A stretch of 59,931 nt of DNA from a virus. Each line of letters starts with the position of its first letter. Position 1 is the first letter of the stretch. Below the pieces are notes generated by a model, which searched no databases, was not told the DNA's origin, and saw nothing but the letters and a program-made list of their open reading frames with translations. Shown one piece after another: positions 35,418 through 43,308 of the stretch. The translations under genes and the position numbers were made by a program. The stretch spans positions 1-59,931 of IMG/VR virus record IMGVR_UViG_3300036832_000301; one strand, written 5' to 3'.

Positions 35418-35735
35418 TCAGTCGGGGCACGCCTTGCCGACCGTGATCATCATCGGGCCGACGATGTGGTCGTCGAGATCGATGGCGTTGAGCGCGCGGC
35501 AGATCACGGTGGCGACCGGGTTGTAAGGTGCCCCGTTGAGCTTGCCTTCCTCATTGACCCAGCCGAACGCGGTGTCGTCGATCCGGATCAGTTCGATGTA
35601 GCCGCCCACCGCCTTCTGCATATCAGCCAGGGTCGGCGGCTTGCCGGTGGCGACCCACGAGCTCGCATCGAGCCCGGTGTGCTCTGGCTGGATCAGCCAA
35701 TACCCGTCAGGGCCGAAGGTGCGCAGGGCGCTCAT
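35418..35735 (-). CDS. DUF3846 protein
   Basis: 105 aa. PTLADMQKAVGGYIELIRI..NEEGKLNGAPYNPVATVI..DDHIVGPMMI matches the DUF3846 pattern found in phages and plasmids, sometimes near anti-restriction proteins. Role unknown. Overlaps the upstream gene by 4 bp. Confidence 0.8.
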   Translation of the reverse strand: MSALRTFGPDGYWLIQPEHTGLDASSWVATGKPPTLADMQKAVGGYIELIRIDDTAFGWVNEEGKLNGAPYNPVATVICRALNAIDLDDHIVGPMMITVGKACPD

Positions 35736-36007
35736 GCGGCGGCGATCTCGGCGGCATACTGCGTGGCGACCCGCAGGCTGAAATGGCGGTTCTGCACCGC
35801 GACCTCGTGGCCATCGCTCCGGATCACCGCGAGGCTGCCGTCGCGGAAGCGCCAGGGGAAGCCCTCGCCCTCGCCGCCCCAGGCTTCGCAGGGCCGGTCG
35901 GAAAGCTGGGCGGCCCCAAGCCGGGTGGCGAACTCGATGGCGGTGGCTCCGCGCTCCCAGGCGTGGTCGGCGACCCGCTGGCGGAAGTTGTCGGCGTTGG
36001 TGGTCAT
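35732..36007 (-). CDS. hypothetical protein
   Basis: 91 aa. DHAWERGATAIEFATRLGAAQLSD, then a beta segment GFPWRFRDGSLAVIRSDGHEVAVQ. No known family. ATGA overlap with the DUF3846 gene. Confidence 0.68.
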   Translation of the reverse strand: MTTNADNFRQRVADHAWERGATAIEFATRLGAAQLSDRPCEAWGGEGEGFPWRFRDGSLAVIRSDGHEVAVQNRHFSLRVATQYAAEIAAA

Positions 36008-36016
36008 GACCGGCCC

Positions 36017-36214
36017 CTAGTGGAAGTGTTGGCCGAGGGCGAACAGGGCAGCGCCCGCCGCCCCGAAGACGCCGCAGGCGCTGACGCAGGCGGCGATGGC
36101 CTTCCAGGGCTCCCACTTGGTCTGCGCCAGCTTCAAGGCGACGTCGGCGTGCATCGCGTCCATCTGGGCGCGCAGTTGCTGTTCGGCGAAGGTTGGTTCG
36201 GTGGTCATCGTCAA
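36017..36214 (-). CDS. small coiled-coil membrane protein
   Basis: 65 aa from TTG 36214 (GGAG 8 nt upstream) or ATG 36208. AEQQLRAQMDAMHADVALKLAQTKWE helix and a C-terminal hydrophobic helix (AIAACVSACGVFGAAGAALFAL). MTMTTE start shared with the paralogue at 53738-53941. Confidence 0.7.
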   Translation of the reverse strand: MTMTTEPTFAEQQLRAQMDAMHADVALKLAQTKWEPWKAIAACVSACGVFGAAGAALFALGQHFH

Positions 36215-36243
36215 GGTGGTGTCTCCGGTGGTTGTATTGCGCT

Positions 36244-36303
36244 ATGTAAGGCTATGCTCACACCATTGCAAGCACCGTTGTTAGCGTCACCACTTTTGTC
36301 GCG
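36244..36303 (-). promoter_or_regulatory. promoter with upstream GCGAC box
   Basis: CTTGCA (36267-36272), 17-bp spacer, TTACAT (36244-36249); a CGCGAC box at 36298-36303 lies 25 bp upstream. First promoter of the minus accessory region. Confidence 0.7.
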
Positions 36304-36340
36304 GGACGGCGAGTCGGGTGTTCGTGCCGCCAACGGCGGT

Positions 36341-36390
36341 GTCCCATAGCGTGCCATAGTGTCGCACCACGTCCCACTGGGTTCCATTTA
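36341..36390 (+). repeat. tandem decamer cluster A (5 units)
   Basis: Five consecutive 10-bp units related to GTCCCATAGT: GTCCCATAGC, GTGCCATAGT, GTCGCACCAC, GTCCCACTGG, GTTCCATTTA. Ten-bp phasing puts each unit on the same DNA face, as for cooperative protein binding. The 425-bp gene-free stretch 36215-36639 holds clusters A-C and the direct repeats below. Confidence 0.8.
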
Positions 36391-36416
36391 TTTTGTACGC
36401 ATTAGATGTTACCTAC
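36391..36416 (+). repeat. TTTTGTACGC-N10-ACCTAC direct repeat, copy 1
   Basis: TTTTGTACGC, ten variable bases, ACCTAC. Repeated at 36601-36626. Candidate integrase arm site or att-related sequence, given the position upstream of the integrase (inference). Confidence 0.65.
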
Positions 36417-36498
36417 GGTTTTTTAAGGCCACGTTTATATCGCGTTTTCAATGCCTTAGTCGTTGGGATAATGGGTTGGACGACGACTTACAACTGTT

Positions 36499-36528
36499 GT
36501 CCCATAGAGTCCCACCACGTCCCAAATA
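36499..36528 (+). repeat. tandem decamer cluster B (3 units)
   Basis: GTCCCATAGA, GTCCCACCAC, GTCCCAAATA in a row; same family as cluster A. Confidence 0.8.
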
Positions 36529-36561
36529 GCCTTTGTTTTCAACTTCATACTTGGCCCTCGC

Positions 36562-36600
36562 GTCCCATAGTGTCTAACTAAGTCCCACCACGTCGCAGCG
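36562..36600 (+). repeat. tandem decamer cluster C (4 units)
   Basis: GTCCCATAGT, GTCTAACTAA, GTCCCACCAC, GTCGCAGCG; the last unit abuts the second TTTTGTACGC repeat. Confidence 0.78.
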
Positions 36601-36626
36601 TTTTGTACGCGCAATTTTGTACCTAC
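36601..36626 (+). repeat. TTTTGTACGC-N10-ACCTAC direct repeat, copy 2
   Basis: Same composite as 36391-36416, exactly 210 bp further on and just before the integrase ribosome site (CAAGGGA). Confidence 0.65.
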
Positions 36627-36639
36627 AAGGGATTTGGCT

Positions 36640-38037
36640 ATGGCTCGAAAGACCAAGAAACTACTCGATATGAACCTCCGCGCAGCCGTCGAGCGCGCCA
36701 TCGACACCGGCGAACAGGGCCGATGGAATGATGGCGGCGGGCTGGTGTTCATCGTCACCGCCGCAGGCAAGGCGCGCGCCCTGCACCGCTACGAGTGGCA
36801 GGGCATCTGGAAGTCGCGCTGGTATCCCGGCGAGTACCCCCGGCAACTGTCGCTGGCGAACGCGCGGGCGATCCACGCCAACGACATCGACCTGCTCGAA
36901 AACAACATCGACCCGTCCGAAGATGTCGCGGCGCAGGAGTTGACGCCGACCCTGGAAGCCTACGCCCGCAAACATTTCCGGCTGCTGGCCTGCGCCTTCG
37001 AGCGCGACTTCGATCCCATCGAGCGGTCGCAATGGTTCACCGACGTCACCGTCCGGATGGGGCGGGTCGCGAAAATGGACATCGACAAGATCAGGCTCAC
37101 CGACGTCGAGGGCGCGCTCAAGCACTACTGGGTCGACCACGTTCCGCGCCCGACCGCCGCGCGCATCGCCTCGCGGGTCGCGGCGGTGCTGCGCCACCGG
37201 CACGCCAGGACCCGGCCCGACGAGCAATGGATGAACCCTGCCGACTGGAAGACGCTCAAGGATCGGCTGGGCAACCATCGGCACTTCGCCGAGCACCACG
37301 CCTCGCTGGAATTCGAGCAGGTTCCGGCGCTGATCAAGCTGCTGCGCACCGACAAGGCGATGTCCGCCCGCTGCCTGGAATGGGTGATCCTGACCGGCTG
37401 TCGCGCCGCCGAAGCGACCGGCGCGAAGTGGGGCGAGATCGACCTCGGCACGCGGACGTGGACGATCCCGACCAGCCGCCTCAAGACCGAGCGCAGCAAA
37501 GGGCCGCGCGGCAAAGCCTTCGTGGTGCCGTTGTCGCTGGCGATGGTCGAAGTCTTGCAGCGGGTGCGCGAGAACCGGGGCGACCTTGCCACCGACGACC
37601 TGATCTTCCCCGGTCGCGAAGTCACCATCCGCGACGGGCGGCGATACAAGACCCAGTCGCTCAGGCGCACGCTCGCCCGCCACTGGCCCGACATCAGCAC
37701 GCACGGCTTCCGCTCCACCCTGGTCGCCTGGGGCGTGGCGATCCCGCACCGCAAGCGCCAGCCATTCGAGTTGGTGGTGATGGACCGGGTGATCGGCCAC
37801 AACATCACCCCGAAAAGCGGCCAGGACGAAGCCGGGTCGAAAATCTCGCAGGCGATGGGCGCTTATGCGCACAAGGCCGGGCGCGACCTCTACCTCGCCC
37901 GGCGCAAGGTGGTGATGCGGGAATGGTCGGCGTTCATCCGCAACGGGCTCGCGCCGGAACTGCCGCCGGTGGTCGCCGCGACCCCCGAGAACGACAACGT
38001 GGTGCATCTGCACCAGCAGGCCAAGGTCGCCGCCTAG
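36640..38037 (+). CDS. int: tyrosine recombinase / phage integrase
   Basis: 465 aa from ATG 36640 (AAGGGA upstream). N-terminal arm-binding domain (WNDGGGLVFIVTAAGKA..), core-binding domain about 95-210, catalytic domain 220-430: Arg255 (TGCRAAEATG), His355 and Arg358 (HGFR), His387 (IGHN) and probable nucleophile Tyr409 (GAYAHK), arranged as in P4-type integrases. It integrates and, with an Xis, excises the prophage. No tRNA or att core was identified in the window. Confidence 0.93.
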   Translation: MARKTKKLLDMNLRAAVERAIDTGEQGRWNDGGGLVFIVTAAGKARALHRYEWQGIWKSRWYPGEYPRQLSLANARAIHANDIDLLENNIDPSEDVAAQELTPTLEAYARKHFRLLACAFERDFDPIERSQWFTDVTVRMGRVAKMDIDKIRLTDVEGALKHYWVDHVPRPTAARIASRVAAVLRHRHARTRPDEQWMNPADWKTLKDRLGNHRHFAEHHASLEFEQVPALIKLLRTDKAMSARCLEWVILTGCRAAEATGAKWGEIDLGTRTWTIPTSRLKTERSKGPRGKAFVVPLSLAMVEVLQRVRENRGDLATDDLIFPGREVTIRDGRRYKTQSLRRTLARHWPDISTHGFRSTLVAWGVAIPHRKRQPFELVVMDRVIGHNITPKSGQDEAGSKISQAMGAYAHKAGRDLYLARRKVVMREWSAFIRNGLAPELPPVVAATPENDNVVHLHQQAKVAA

Positions 38038-38267
38038 GCCGCCGGGTCGCCGATCATCGCTTCAAGGTCGGGTCGCCGGATCACCGTCCGGTGGCCCACC
38101 TTGGACAGCTTGAGCCGCCCGCTCTTGGCCGCCCGGTAGATGGTCGACCGGCCCACCTTGAGCGCCCTGGCGGCCTCGGGGATCGTATAGAGCGGCTGAT
38201 CCAGAAGCGGCATCTTCGGGGCTTCGTCTGTTGTTGTTGGCACCCTCGTTTGCATAACTGCACACAT
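38034..38267 (-). CDS. excisionase-like helix-turn-helix protein
   Basis: 77 aa (alternative starts at 38255 and near 38213). LYTIPEAARALKVGRSTIYRAAKSGRLKLSKVGHRTVIRR is a MerR/excisionase-type (HTH_17) domain. It converges with and overlaps the integrase 3' end by 4 bp. Probably Xis or a regulator; AT-poor like its neighbours. Confidence 0.8.
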   Translation of the reverse strand: MCAVMQTRVPTTTDEAPKMPLLDQPLYTIPEAARALKVGRSTIYRAAKSGRLKLSKVGHRTVIRRPDLEAMIGDPAA

Positions 38268-38276
38268 TCAGTCTGA

Positions 38277-38663
38277 CTAAGCCGTCCGCAGCACGACCCC
38301 CCGGTCGGCGGCGAACCTGTGAATGTCGTCGATGAGCTCCGCAAACTCCCGAACCCGGAGAGCACTCGACGACACATTCAAGTTCACAAAGCCGCGCCCG
38401 TCGAGCGCGGGAACCATACGCAACCCCCGTCCCATGTTCGCCAGAAAGAGCAGCTTCCAGTCGTCGGCGGGAAGCCGCTGGCCGTACCATTCGACCTGCT
38501 CGGCGATCTCGGTCAGCATCGCCCACATCGCGGCGTTCTGCGCCAGGGTCCGCTTGTCGGGCGTGGCGAACGTCGCCAGCGTGCCGGGGTCGGCGTTCCA
38601 GCACCACGTCGCCGCCTTCTCGCGGGTCTCGGGACTTGCCAGTCGGATCGCGGCCTGGGGCAT
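38277..38663 (-). CDS. ninB: NinB-like recombination protein
   Basis: 128 aa. RTLAQNAAMWAMLTEIAEQVEWYGQRLPADDWKLLFLANMGRGL is the NinB (lambda Orf-like) signature: a recombination mediator that helps load annealing proteins on ssDNA. C-terminal ALRVREFAELIDDIHRFAADRGV also fits. Placed with exonuclease and ERF genes. Confidence 0.9.
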   Translation of the reverse strand: MPQAAIRLASPETREKAATWCWNADPGTLATFATPDKRTLAQNAAMWAMLTEIAEQVEWYGQRLPADDWKLLFLANMGRGLRMVPALDGRGFVNLNVSSSALRVREFAELIDDIHRFAADRGVVLRTA

Positions 38664-38963
38664 TCACCATCCTTGCGCCTGACTGCGTTCCCCGGCGATC
38701 TCGGTGAAAGCCCGCTCGGGCACTTCGTAGCCCAGCCGCCGCAACAGCAGCAGCCGGGCTTCCAGATCGTCGAGGCTGTCGTCGTGGAATTCCTTGCCCG
38801 CGAACGGCAGGTCGATCTCCTCATATGTCGCGTTGACCAGCATCCGCGCATCGGCGTCGCGCGGCACGTTGATCGGCCTGCGCGCGGCGACGCAGGTCAG
38901 ATAGCCGCCCGCCGTGCTGGCGAAGGCGTAGACGTCGCCCTCTGACCATCGGCAATAAGCCAT
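38664..38963 (-). CDS. hypothetical protein in recombination operon
   Basis: 99 aa from ATG 38963, overlapping the exonuclease stop. AYCRWSEGDVYAFASTAGGYLTCVA N-terminus is common in small phage proteins near recombination genes. No enzymatic motif. Coupled translation with neighbours. Confidence 0.7.
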   Translation of the reverse strand: MAYCRWSEGDVYAFASTAGGYLTCVAARRPINVPRDADARMLVNATYEEIDLPFAGKEFHDDSLDDLEARLLLLRRLGYEVPERAFTEIAGERSQAQGW

Positions 38964-39598
38964 CACGCGGCGACCTCCTCGATTGGCCCATACTGCGCCG
39001 ACAGCCGCTCAACCCGCTCGGCGACGTCGGCCAGGAAGGCGCGGACCTCGCCCTCAAGCTCTAGGATACGCGACAGGTCGCGAGGGACGCGCTGCACGGC
39101 CAGTTGCATCCGGGTCGGCAGGCGCGGATCGAAGCTGACGAAGTCGCACCACAGCCGCCCGGTGCAGGCCATCTGCCATTGCATTTGGGTTAGATAGTTC
39201 GCCGCGATCTTGCCGCCGAGCAGGCTGTCGATATGGGTGGCGGTGTTCGGGCATTTGATCTCGACCAGCCCATCGGTCTCGACGTAGGCGTCGGGGCTCG
39301 CCCCGGCCCACATGATCTCCGGGTGGTCGATGAATTCGGCGTCTATTACAAGCAGGCCGCAGCGGTCGGCGTAGGCGAGTTTCGCCGCCGCCTCGTTGTC
39401 GATCCCCCACTGCATCGGACCGCTCACATAGTTCGGGGTCAGACTGCCGGTCAGCCGCTCGGCGATGAGTTCGGCGGCGTAGTTGATCCGCTGCGCGGAT
39501 ACGCCTGTCTTGGTGGCGGCGATGATGTCGGCGATCCGACTGGCGGTCGCCTTGCCGAGCCGTTGTGCATACCACTCGGGGCTGCGCTGCTGGATCAT
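38963..39598 (-). CDS. YqaJ-like phage exonuclease
   Basis: 211 aa. RSPEWYAQRLGKATASRIADIIAAT near residue 5, NEAAAKLAYADRCGLLVID near 78, GASPDAYVETDGLVEIKCPNTATH near 105-122 with the Asp and E-K of the PD-(D/E)XK fold, YLTQMQWQMACTGRLWCDF near 140: the YqaJ/lambda-exo family, a 5'-3' dsDNA exonuclease that works with an annealing protein (ERF here). Confidence 0.92.
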   Translation of the reverse strand: MIQQRSPEWYAQRLGKATASRIADIIAATKTGVSAQRINYAAELIAERLTGSLTPNYVSGPMQWGIDNEAAAKLAYADRCGLLVIDAEFIDHPEIMWAGASPDAYVETDGLVEIKCPNTATHIDSLLGGKIAANYLTQMQWQMACTGRLWCDFVSFDPRLPTRMQLAVQRVPRDLSRILELEGEVRAFLADVAERVERLSAQYGPIEEVAA

Positions 39599-40140
39599 GG
39601 CTGCATCCCGCTGAATAGATCGCCAGCGTCACGTCGCCGGTTTTGTCGCGGCGGAAGCGGTTGACTGCTCCCGATCAGGAGTGGCGGATGGTCTGGGAAT
39701 GTCCGCAGGTCGCAGTGCATAAAACAACTGCCATCACCGTTCCTCTTTTCGCCCATCTTGAAGCCTGGGGGGCGGCGGATTAGGGCCGCGCGGATGGCCT
39801 TCATATTGATCAACCACCACGCCGCAAAGCCGGTCTCAGCATCATCGCTGTGGCCGTAAAAGAACCAATCAGCGAAGCCATCGACGATCTTCTGGAGCTC
39901 GGTTCTTGCGCCGCTCTCGCATCGCGACCGCAGGGTCACGTCATAGAGGTATCGCCCTATGTAACCTGGGGTGCGCACGCGCGCCGCGATCATGCAGCCG
40001 TGCGCCGTGAAGATCATTAGGTCGGCGGCTTGCGTGCAGTCGATCTCCTCTGGTGTGGTGGTGAGAAGGTATGGCCCGACGATTTGTTTGATCGTCGGAG
40101 TGAAGCGGTCGGACCACGCGCGGCGTTCTGCGTATGACAT
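39595..40140 (-). CDS. hypothetical protein in recombination operon
   Basis: 181 aa from ATG 40140 (GGAGG 8 nt upstream). DRFTPTIKQIVGPYLLTTTPEEIDCTQAADLMIFTAHGCMIAARVRTPGYIGRYLYDVTLR looks like a small nuclease-like alpha/beta fold with an acidic strand, but no catalytic set is certain. The C-terminus is Pro/Arg-rich and ends inside the exonuclease start. Confidence 0.65.
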   Translation of the reverse strand: MSYAERRAWSDRFTPTIKQIVGPYLLTTTPEEIDCTQAADLMIFTAHGCMIAARVRTPGYIGRYLYDVTLRSRCESGARTELQKIVDGFADWFFYGHSDDAETGFAAWWLINMKAIRAALIRRPPGFKMGEKRNGDGSCFMHCDLRTFPDHPPLLIGSSQPLPPRQNRRRDAGDLFSGMQP

Positions 40141-41324
40141 CAACCGGCCCTCCCGAATTTGCCGAGCTCGTTGCCGTACTGGTCGAAGCCGTCGCGCGCC
40201 TCACGGGAGAACACGTCGATGCGGCGACCGGCGGTCACGCGCTGGATCAGGTCATAAAAATAATCTGGCTTGCGGCTGTGCTCGCGGCGCGGAGCCTCGA
40301 AGCAAACCGGGAACGCTTTCGTGTCGATGAAGGCCGGGGAGCCCTTGCGGGCATAGACGGCGAACTCGCAATTATATTGCGGCAGGCCGACCGGCTGGAA
40401 GCCGCCCGGCTTGTGCCAGACCATCGTCAGGACATAGCGCAGGCCCCATCCATCGAGCAGTCGCAACGCGACCGGCAAGAACCTCTGCGTCGTCCAGATA
40501 AAGGCGTGGCAATCGTCGGCCATCATCGCGCGCAAGGGATCGCCAAGGTCCGCGATCTCCTCCTCGCTCATGGTCGGGTAATCGAACCCCACCTGATTAG
40601 GGAACAGGTCGCGCTCGATCCTTTCCATCGGCCAGGGTGGGTCGACGACCAGCACGTCATAGACCCCGGCGGCGGCTTTCACCTCGACGGCGGCGACACC
40701 TTCCAGCGCCTCGATTAGCGCGTCGCGTTTCATTTTGCGGGTCGCGGCGGTGGGCTTGAGTTTCCCGGCACGGACCTTCTCGGCTAGATCGGGCCGCTTC
40801 GCATCAAGCTGGATCGCCTGCTCGATTGCGCCCCGGTTGGTGCCCGACGCCTCGGCCAAGGCTTCGGCCCCGGCCTTGCTGTGCGAGGTCGCCCCACTGG
40901 TTGTGGGGTCACCTGATGACGCGAGCCGGGTGCCGTCCTCGGTGCGCGGCTGCGCCTTCGCCGCCTCGCTGCGCTTCCGGTTGGCCTCGGCGGCGATCTC
41001 GTCGACCCGGCGCTGTAGTTCGCCGGATTGGCGGATGGCGTTCAGAAAGATCGCTGCGCGCTGCCCGGCGGATAGGTCCCGGCGCTCGGCATTGGCCGTC
41101 CAGGTGTAAGCGACTGGGTCGCCGATATAGTCCATGAAGCGCGGCACGACTCCCGCCTCCTCGCAGGCTTTGAAGCGGTTGCGTCCGTCGAGGATCGCGC
41201 CGCTATGCAGCACGATGGGATGCAGTAGCCCGTCGTTCCGGATGCTCTCGACCAGCGACGCGAACCGCTCGGCGTCCATCATCGGGAACAGTGCGGCTGC
41301 GGGGTGCTCGGCGCGCTCGGTCAT
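40140..41324 (-). CDS. ParB-domain / MT-A70 adenine methyltransferase fusion
   Basis: 394 aa, GGAGGG site before the ATG. N-terminal ParB-like (SIRNDGLLHPIVLHSGAILDGRNRFKACEEAG), a central HTH/ParB-spacer region to about residue 200, then an MT-A70 domain with DPPW near 227, WTTQRFLPVALRLLDGWG and PRREHSRKPDYFYDLIQRVT. Modifies N6-adenine. It is the second ParB/methylase fusion in this window but a different methylase class from that at 56-1360. Confidence 0.9.
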   Translation of the reverse strand: MTERAEHPAAALFPMMDAERFASLVESIRNDGLLHPIVLHSGAILDGRNRFKACEEAGVVPRFMDYIGDPVAYTWTANAERRDLSAGQRAAIFLNAIRQSGELQRRVDEIAAEANRKRSEAAKAQPRTEDGTRLASSGDPTTSGATSHSKAGAEALAEASGTNRGAIEQAIQLDAKRPDLAEKVRAGKLKPTAATRKMKRDALIEALEGVAAVEVKAAAGVYDVLVVDPPWPMERIERDLFPNQVGFDYPTMSEEEIADLGDPLRAMMADDCHAFIWTTQRFLPVALRLLDGWGLRYVLTMVWHKPGGFQPVGLPQYNCEFAVYARKGSPAFIDTKAFPVCFEAPRREHSRKPDYFYDLIQRVTAGRRIDVFSREARDGFDQYGNELGKFGRAG

Positions 41325-41542
41325 TATCCCTCCGGAAGTTCGACGGTGACGGACGCGCTCGGCGTGAGAAGCCGGTCGGGCGGAACGTCGAGCACCACGT
41401 CGACGACCGGGGCTTGAAAGCACTGGTCGGGGATGCTCACCGCCAGCCGCACCGCGATCTCGCCGCGCCCCAGGATCGGCGTGCGCTTCGTCGCGCGCAC
41501 ATGGCCGAACTGGTCGAGGATCAGGAACGCCTTCGTCCTCAT
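41324..41542 (-). CDS. hypothetical beta-rich protein
   Basis: 72 aa (LILDQFGHVRATKRTPILGRGEIAVRLAVSIPDQCF), a small beta barrel-like sequence seen in many alphaproteobacterial phages. Overlaps both neighbours. Function unknown. Confidence 0.65.
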   Translation of the reverse strand: MRTKAFLILDQFGHVRATKRTPILGRGEIAVRLAVSIPDQCFQAPVVDVVLDVPPDRLLTPSASVTVELPEG

Positions 41543-41730
41543 CCCGCGCCCTCCCGGTGCTGCTCGGCGATGTCGTTGAGCCACGCGCTCTGCCCGTTGG
41601 TCAGCGACCCGCGCCAGCCGGTCAGGCGTTGCAGGAACGCCCACTCGCGCGGCTGGAACGCCGCCTCGCCGAGCGCCAGCATCGCCGCCAGCAGCGGCGC
41701 GTGACGGGGATAAGGTTGCGGCGTCGGCAT
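41539..41730 (-). CDS. hypothetical protein
   Basis: 63 aa (HAPLLAAMLALGEAAFQPREWAFLQRLTGWRG..LTNGQSAWLNDIAEQH), helical, with a pattern common to small proteins near replication genes. No name. Confidence 0.65.
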   Translation of the reverse strand: MPTPQPYPRHAPLLAAMLALGEAAFQPREWAFLQRLTGWRGSLTNGQSAWLNDIAEQHREGAG

Positions 41731-41930
41731 CAGTCGCGAGCTCCGATCCGCACCGCGTCGATCTTGGTCCGCAGCCGATCAAGCGCCGAGCGGACGTCCG
41801 CCAGGACCGCCGTGTCGGCTTGGCTCTTGGTGTGGGCTTCGGCGATCACCAGCCCGGCGTCGATCAAGTCGCTCACCGCCAGGATGATCCCGACCCGCAC
41901 CGCGCGGGCGAATTGGCTTTCGGTCAGCAT
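41730..41930 (-). CDS. hypothetical helical protein
   Basis: 66 aa, two amphipathic helices (FARAVRVGIILAVSDLIDAGLV; LADVRSALDRLRTKIDAV). One-base overlaps on both sides indicate coupling with the ERF gene. Confidence 0.62.
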   Translation of the reverse strand: MLTESQFARAVRVGIILAVSDLIDAGLVIAEAHTKSQADTAVLADVRSALDRLRTKIDAVRIGARD

Positions 41931-42616
41931 CAGCCTGCGCCCCCGAGCAGTTCGGTGTGGCGGCGCTCATGCAGCGCGTCGATCTTGGCGGCGGCGGCGG
42001 CGTCGGTCCCGGCGAGCTCGGCGCGCAGGTCTTTCGACAGGTCCCAGGCGCGGGCGAGATCGCGCAGGATGGTGACGTCGGTCAGGGTCTTCTCAAGGTG
42101 CGCCACGCGCTTCGCCAGGGTCGGACGCTCGGGCTCCTTCGGCGGGGCCAGGGGCGGCTTCGCGCCACTGCCAGAGCCGCGTCCTACCGCGCCCTCGCCG
42201 TCATCGTCCTCGCCTGCCGGGGCGACGGTGAGCAGCGATTGCAACGCCTGTCGCCGGGCATAGGTGAGCGCCGAGCCGTAGCCCTGCGCATCGCGCTTGC
42301 TGACCGGGATAGTATGCGTCGAGCGCAGCCATTGGCCGCTCTCGTGCAACAGGATCGTGGTCACCCGCACGCCGAGATCATCCGACGCGACCGGCTGCAG
42401 GACCGTGATCCCGGCCCCGTTCATCGCCGGAAGCACCGCCTCGGCGATCTCGCTCAGGCTCGCATACTTGGCGTTGAAGTGCGGGTTGGCGGCGTCCTTG
42501 GTGACCTTGGTGATCGCCGCCTGCGCCTTCGGCAGCGCCTTGGCGAGCTCGACGATCTCGGGGCTGGTGGTGATCGGGTCGGACCCGATGTTCATGTTCA
42601 CGACGGCGTCGCTCAT
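41930..42616 (-). CDS. erf: ERF-family ssDNA annealing protein
   Basis: 228 aa. ALPKAQAAITKVTKDAANPHFNAKYASLSEIAEAVLPAMNGAGITVLQPV is the ERF signature, followed by GYGSALTYARRQALQSLLTVAPAGEDDDGE. The C-terminal 80 residues are linker plus a helical tail. Anneals complementary ssDNA produced by the YqaJ-like exonuclease for circularisation or recombination. Confidence 0.93.
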   Translation of the reverse strand: MSDAVVNMNIGSDPITTSPEIVELAKALPKAQAAITKVTKDAANPHFNAKYASLSEIAEAVLPAMNGAGITVLQPVASDDLGVRVTTILLHESGQWLRSTHTIPVSKRDAQGYGSALTYARRQALQSLLTVAPAGEDDDGEGAVGRGSGSGAKPPLAPPKEPERPTLAKRVAHLEKTLTDVTILRDLARAWDLSKDLRAELAGTDAAAAAKIDALHERRHTELLGGAG

Positions 42617-42906
42617 GGCTTCCAGTCCGGTCGGGTTAGAACCATCGTGGCGATGCGGTTGGCGTGCTTGGCGAGCTCGCGCAGTTCGGCCACCGTGAGG
42701 ATGAGATCGCGCTCGATCCCGGCGCTGTCTTTCAGCGTCACCATGCCGCCGTGCTGGGTCTCGGTGATCGAGATCGTCCCCGGCGATTTCCCCGTGACGG
42801 GCACGATCAGGATCAGGCCCATGCGCGTCTTCGGTATGCGGCTGTGCGGATCATCTTTCACCGCCGCGACCGGCGCGGGCACGCTAGGCGTCGACGCGAT
42901 GGGCAT
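42613..42906 (-). CDS. hypothetical protein
   Basis: 97 aa from ATG 42906. Beta-strand core (RMGLILIVPVTGKSPGTISITETQHGGMVTLKDSAGIERDLILTVAELREL), ATGA-coupled to erf. May be a small DNA-binding partner; unknown. Confidence 0.65.
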   Translation of the reverse strand: MPIASTPSVPAPVAAVKDDPHSRIPKTRMGLILIVPVTGKSPGTISITETQHGGMVTLKDSAGIERDLILTVAELRELAKHANRIATMVLTRPDWKP

Positions 42907-43285
42907 GGCGTTCGCCTCGCGGTGACTTCCGCCGCGCACGGAAGATCACAGACAATTGAGCGGCCAGCGAACCGGGTTTTGCCCGGCCAGTCGTCAATCC
43001 AAGGAGCGCTGCGTCGATGCAGCGCTTGCACGCCGTCAGCCCGGCGAGCGCCTCGACCCTGGACGTCAGCGCGGCCTCTGGGGCGGCTTCGCCGCAGATC
43101 GAACACACTGTCCCATGTTGGCCCATAACGTCCCGTGGCGTCCCATAGTGTCCCATGTCTTCATCGGCATCTAGGGCGGAACCCTTAGATTTCAGCACTG
43201 CGTTGCATAGCGCCATGAAGTCATCATCTGGCATGTGCCGCACCATCATAAGCCGGGTGACGTCGCGAATAGGGTCGTCGGCCAC
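42884..43285 (-). CDS. CxxC-containing protein spanning a decamer array
   Basis: 133 aa from GTG 43285 (GGAG 8 nt upstream). N-terminal helical part (DDPIRDVTRLMMVRHMPDDDFMALC), a segment MGHYGTPRDVMGQHGT encoded by the tandem decamers, then CSICG and ACKRCID, which should bind one zinc ion. Divergent from the HTH gene at 43398. Perhaps an early regulator that acts on its own decamer sites (inference). Confidence 0.7.
   Translation of the reverse strand: MADDPIRDVTRLMMVRHMPDDDFMALCNAVLKSKGSALDADEDMGHYGTPRDVMGQHGTVCSICGEAAPEAALTSRVEALAGLTACKRCIDAALLGLTTGRAKPGSLAAQLSVIFRARRKSPRGERHAHRVDA
43110..43159 (+). repeat. tandem decamer cluster D (5 units)
   Basis: GTCCCATGTT, GGCCCATAAC, GTCCCGTGGC, GTCCCATAGT, GTCCCATGTC in unbroken 10-bp phase. 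Same family as clusters A-C before the integrase, although it lies inside a coding gene. Confidence 0.82.
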
Positions 43286-43308
43286 TTGGTTTTCTCCCGC
43301 TTGCTTGT

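Noticed and set aside
43110-43159. CRISPR-like interpretation of the decamer repeats
   Set aside because: The units are 10 bp without spacers and fall in an exact tandem; no spacer-repeat alternation and no cas genes.
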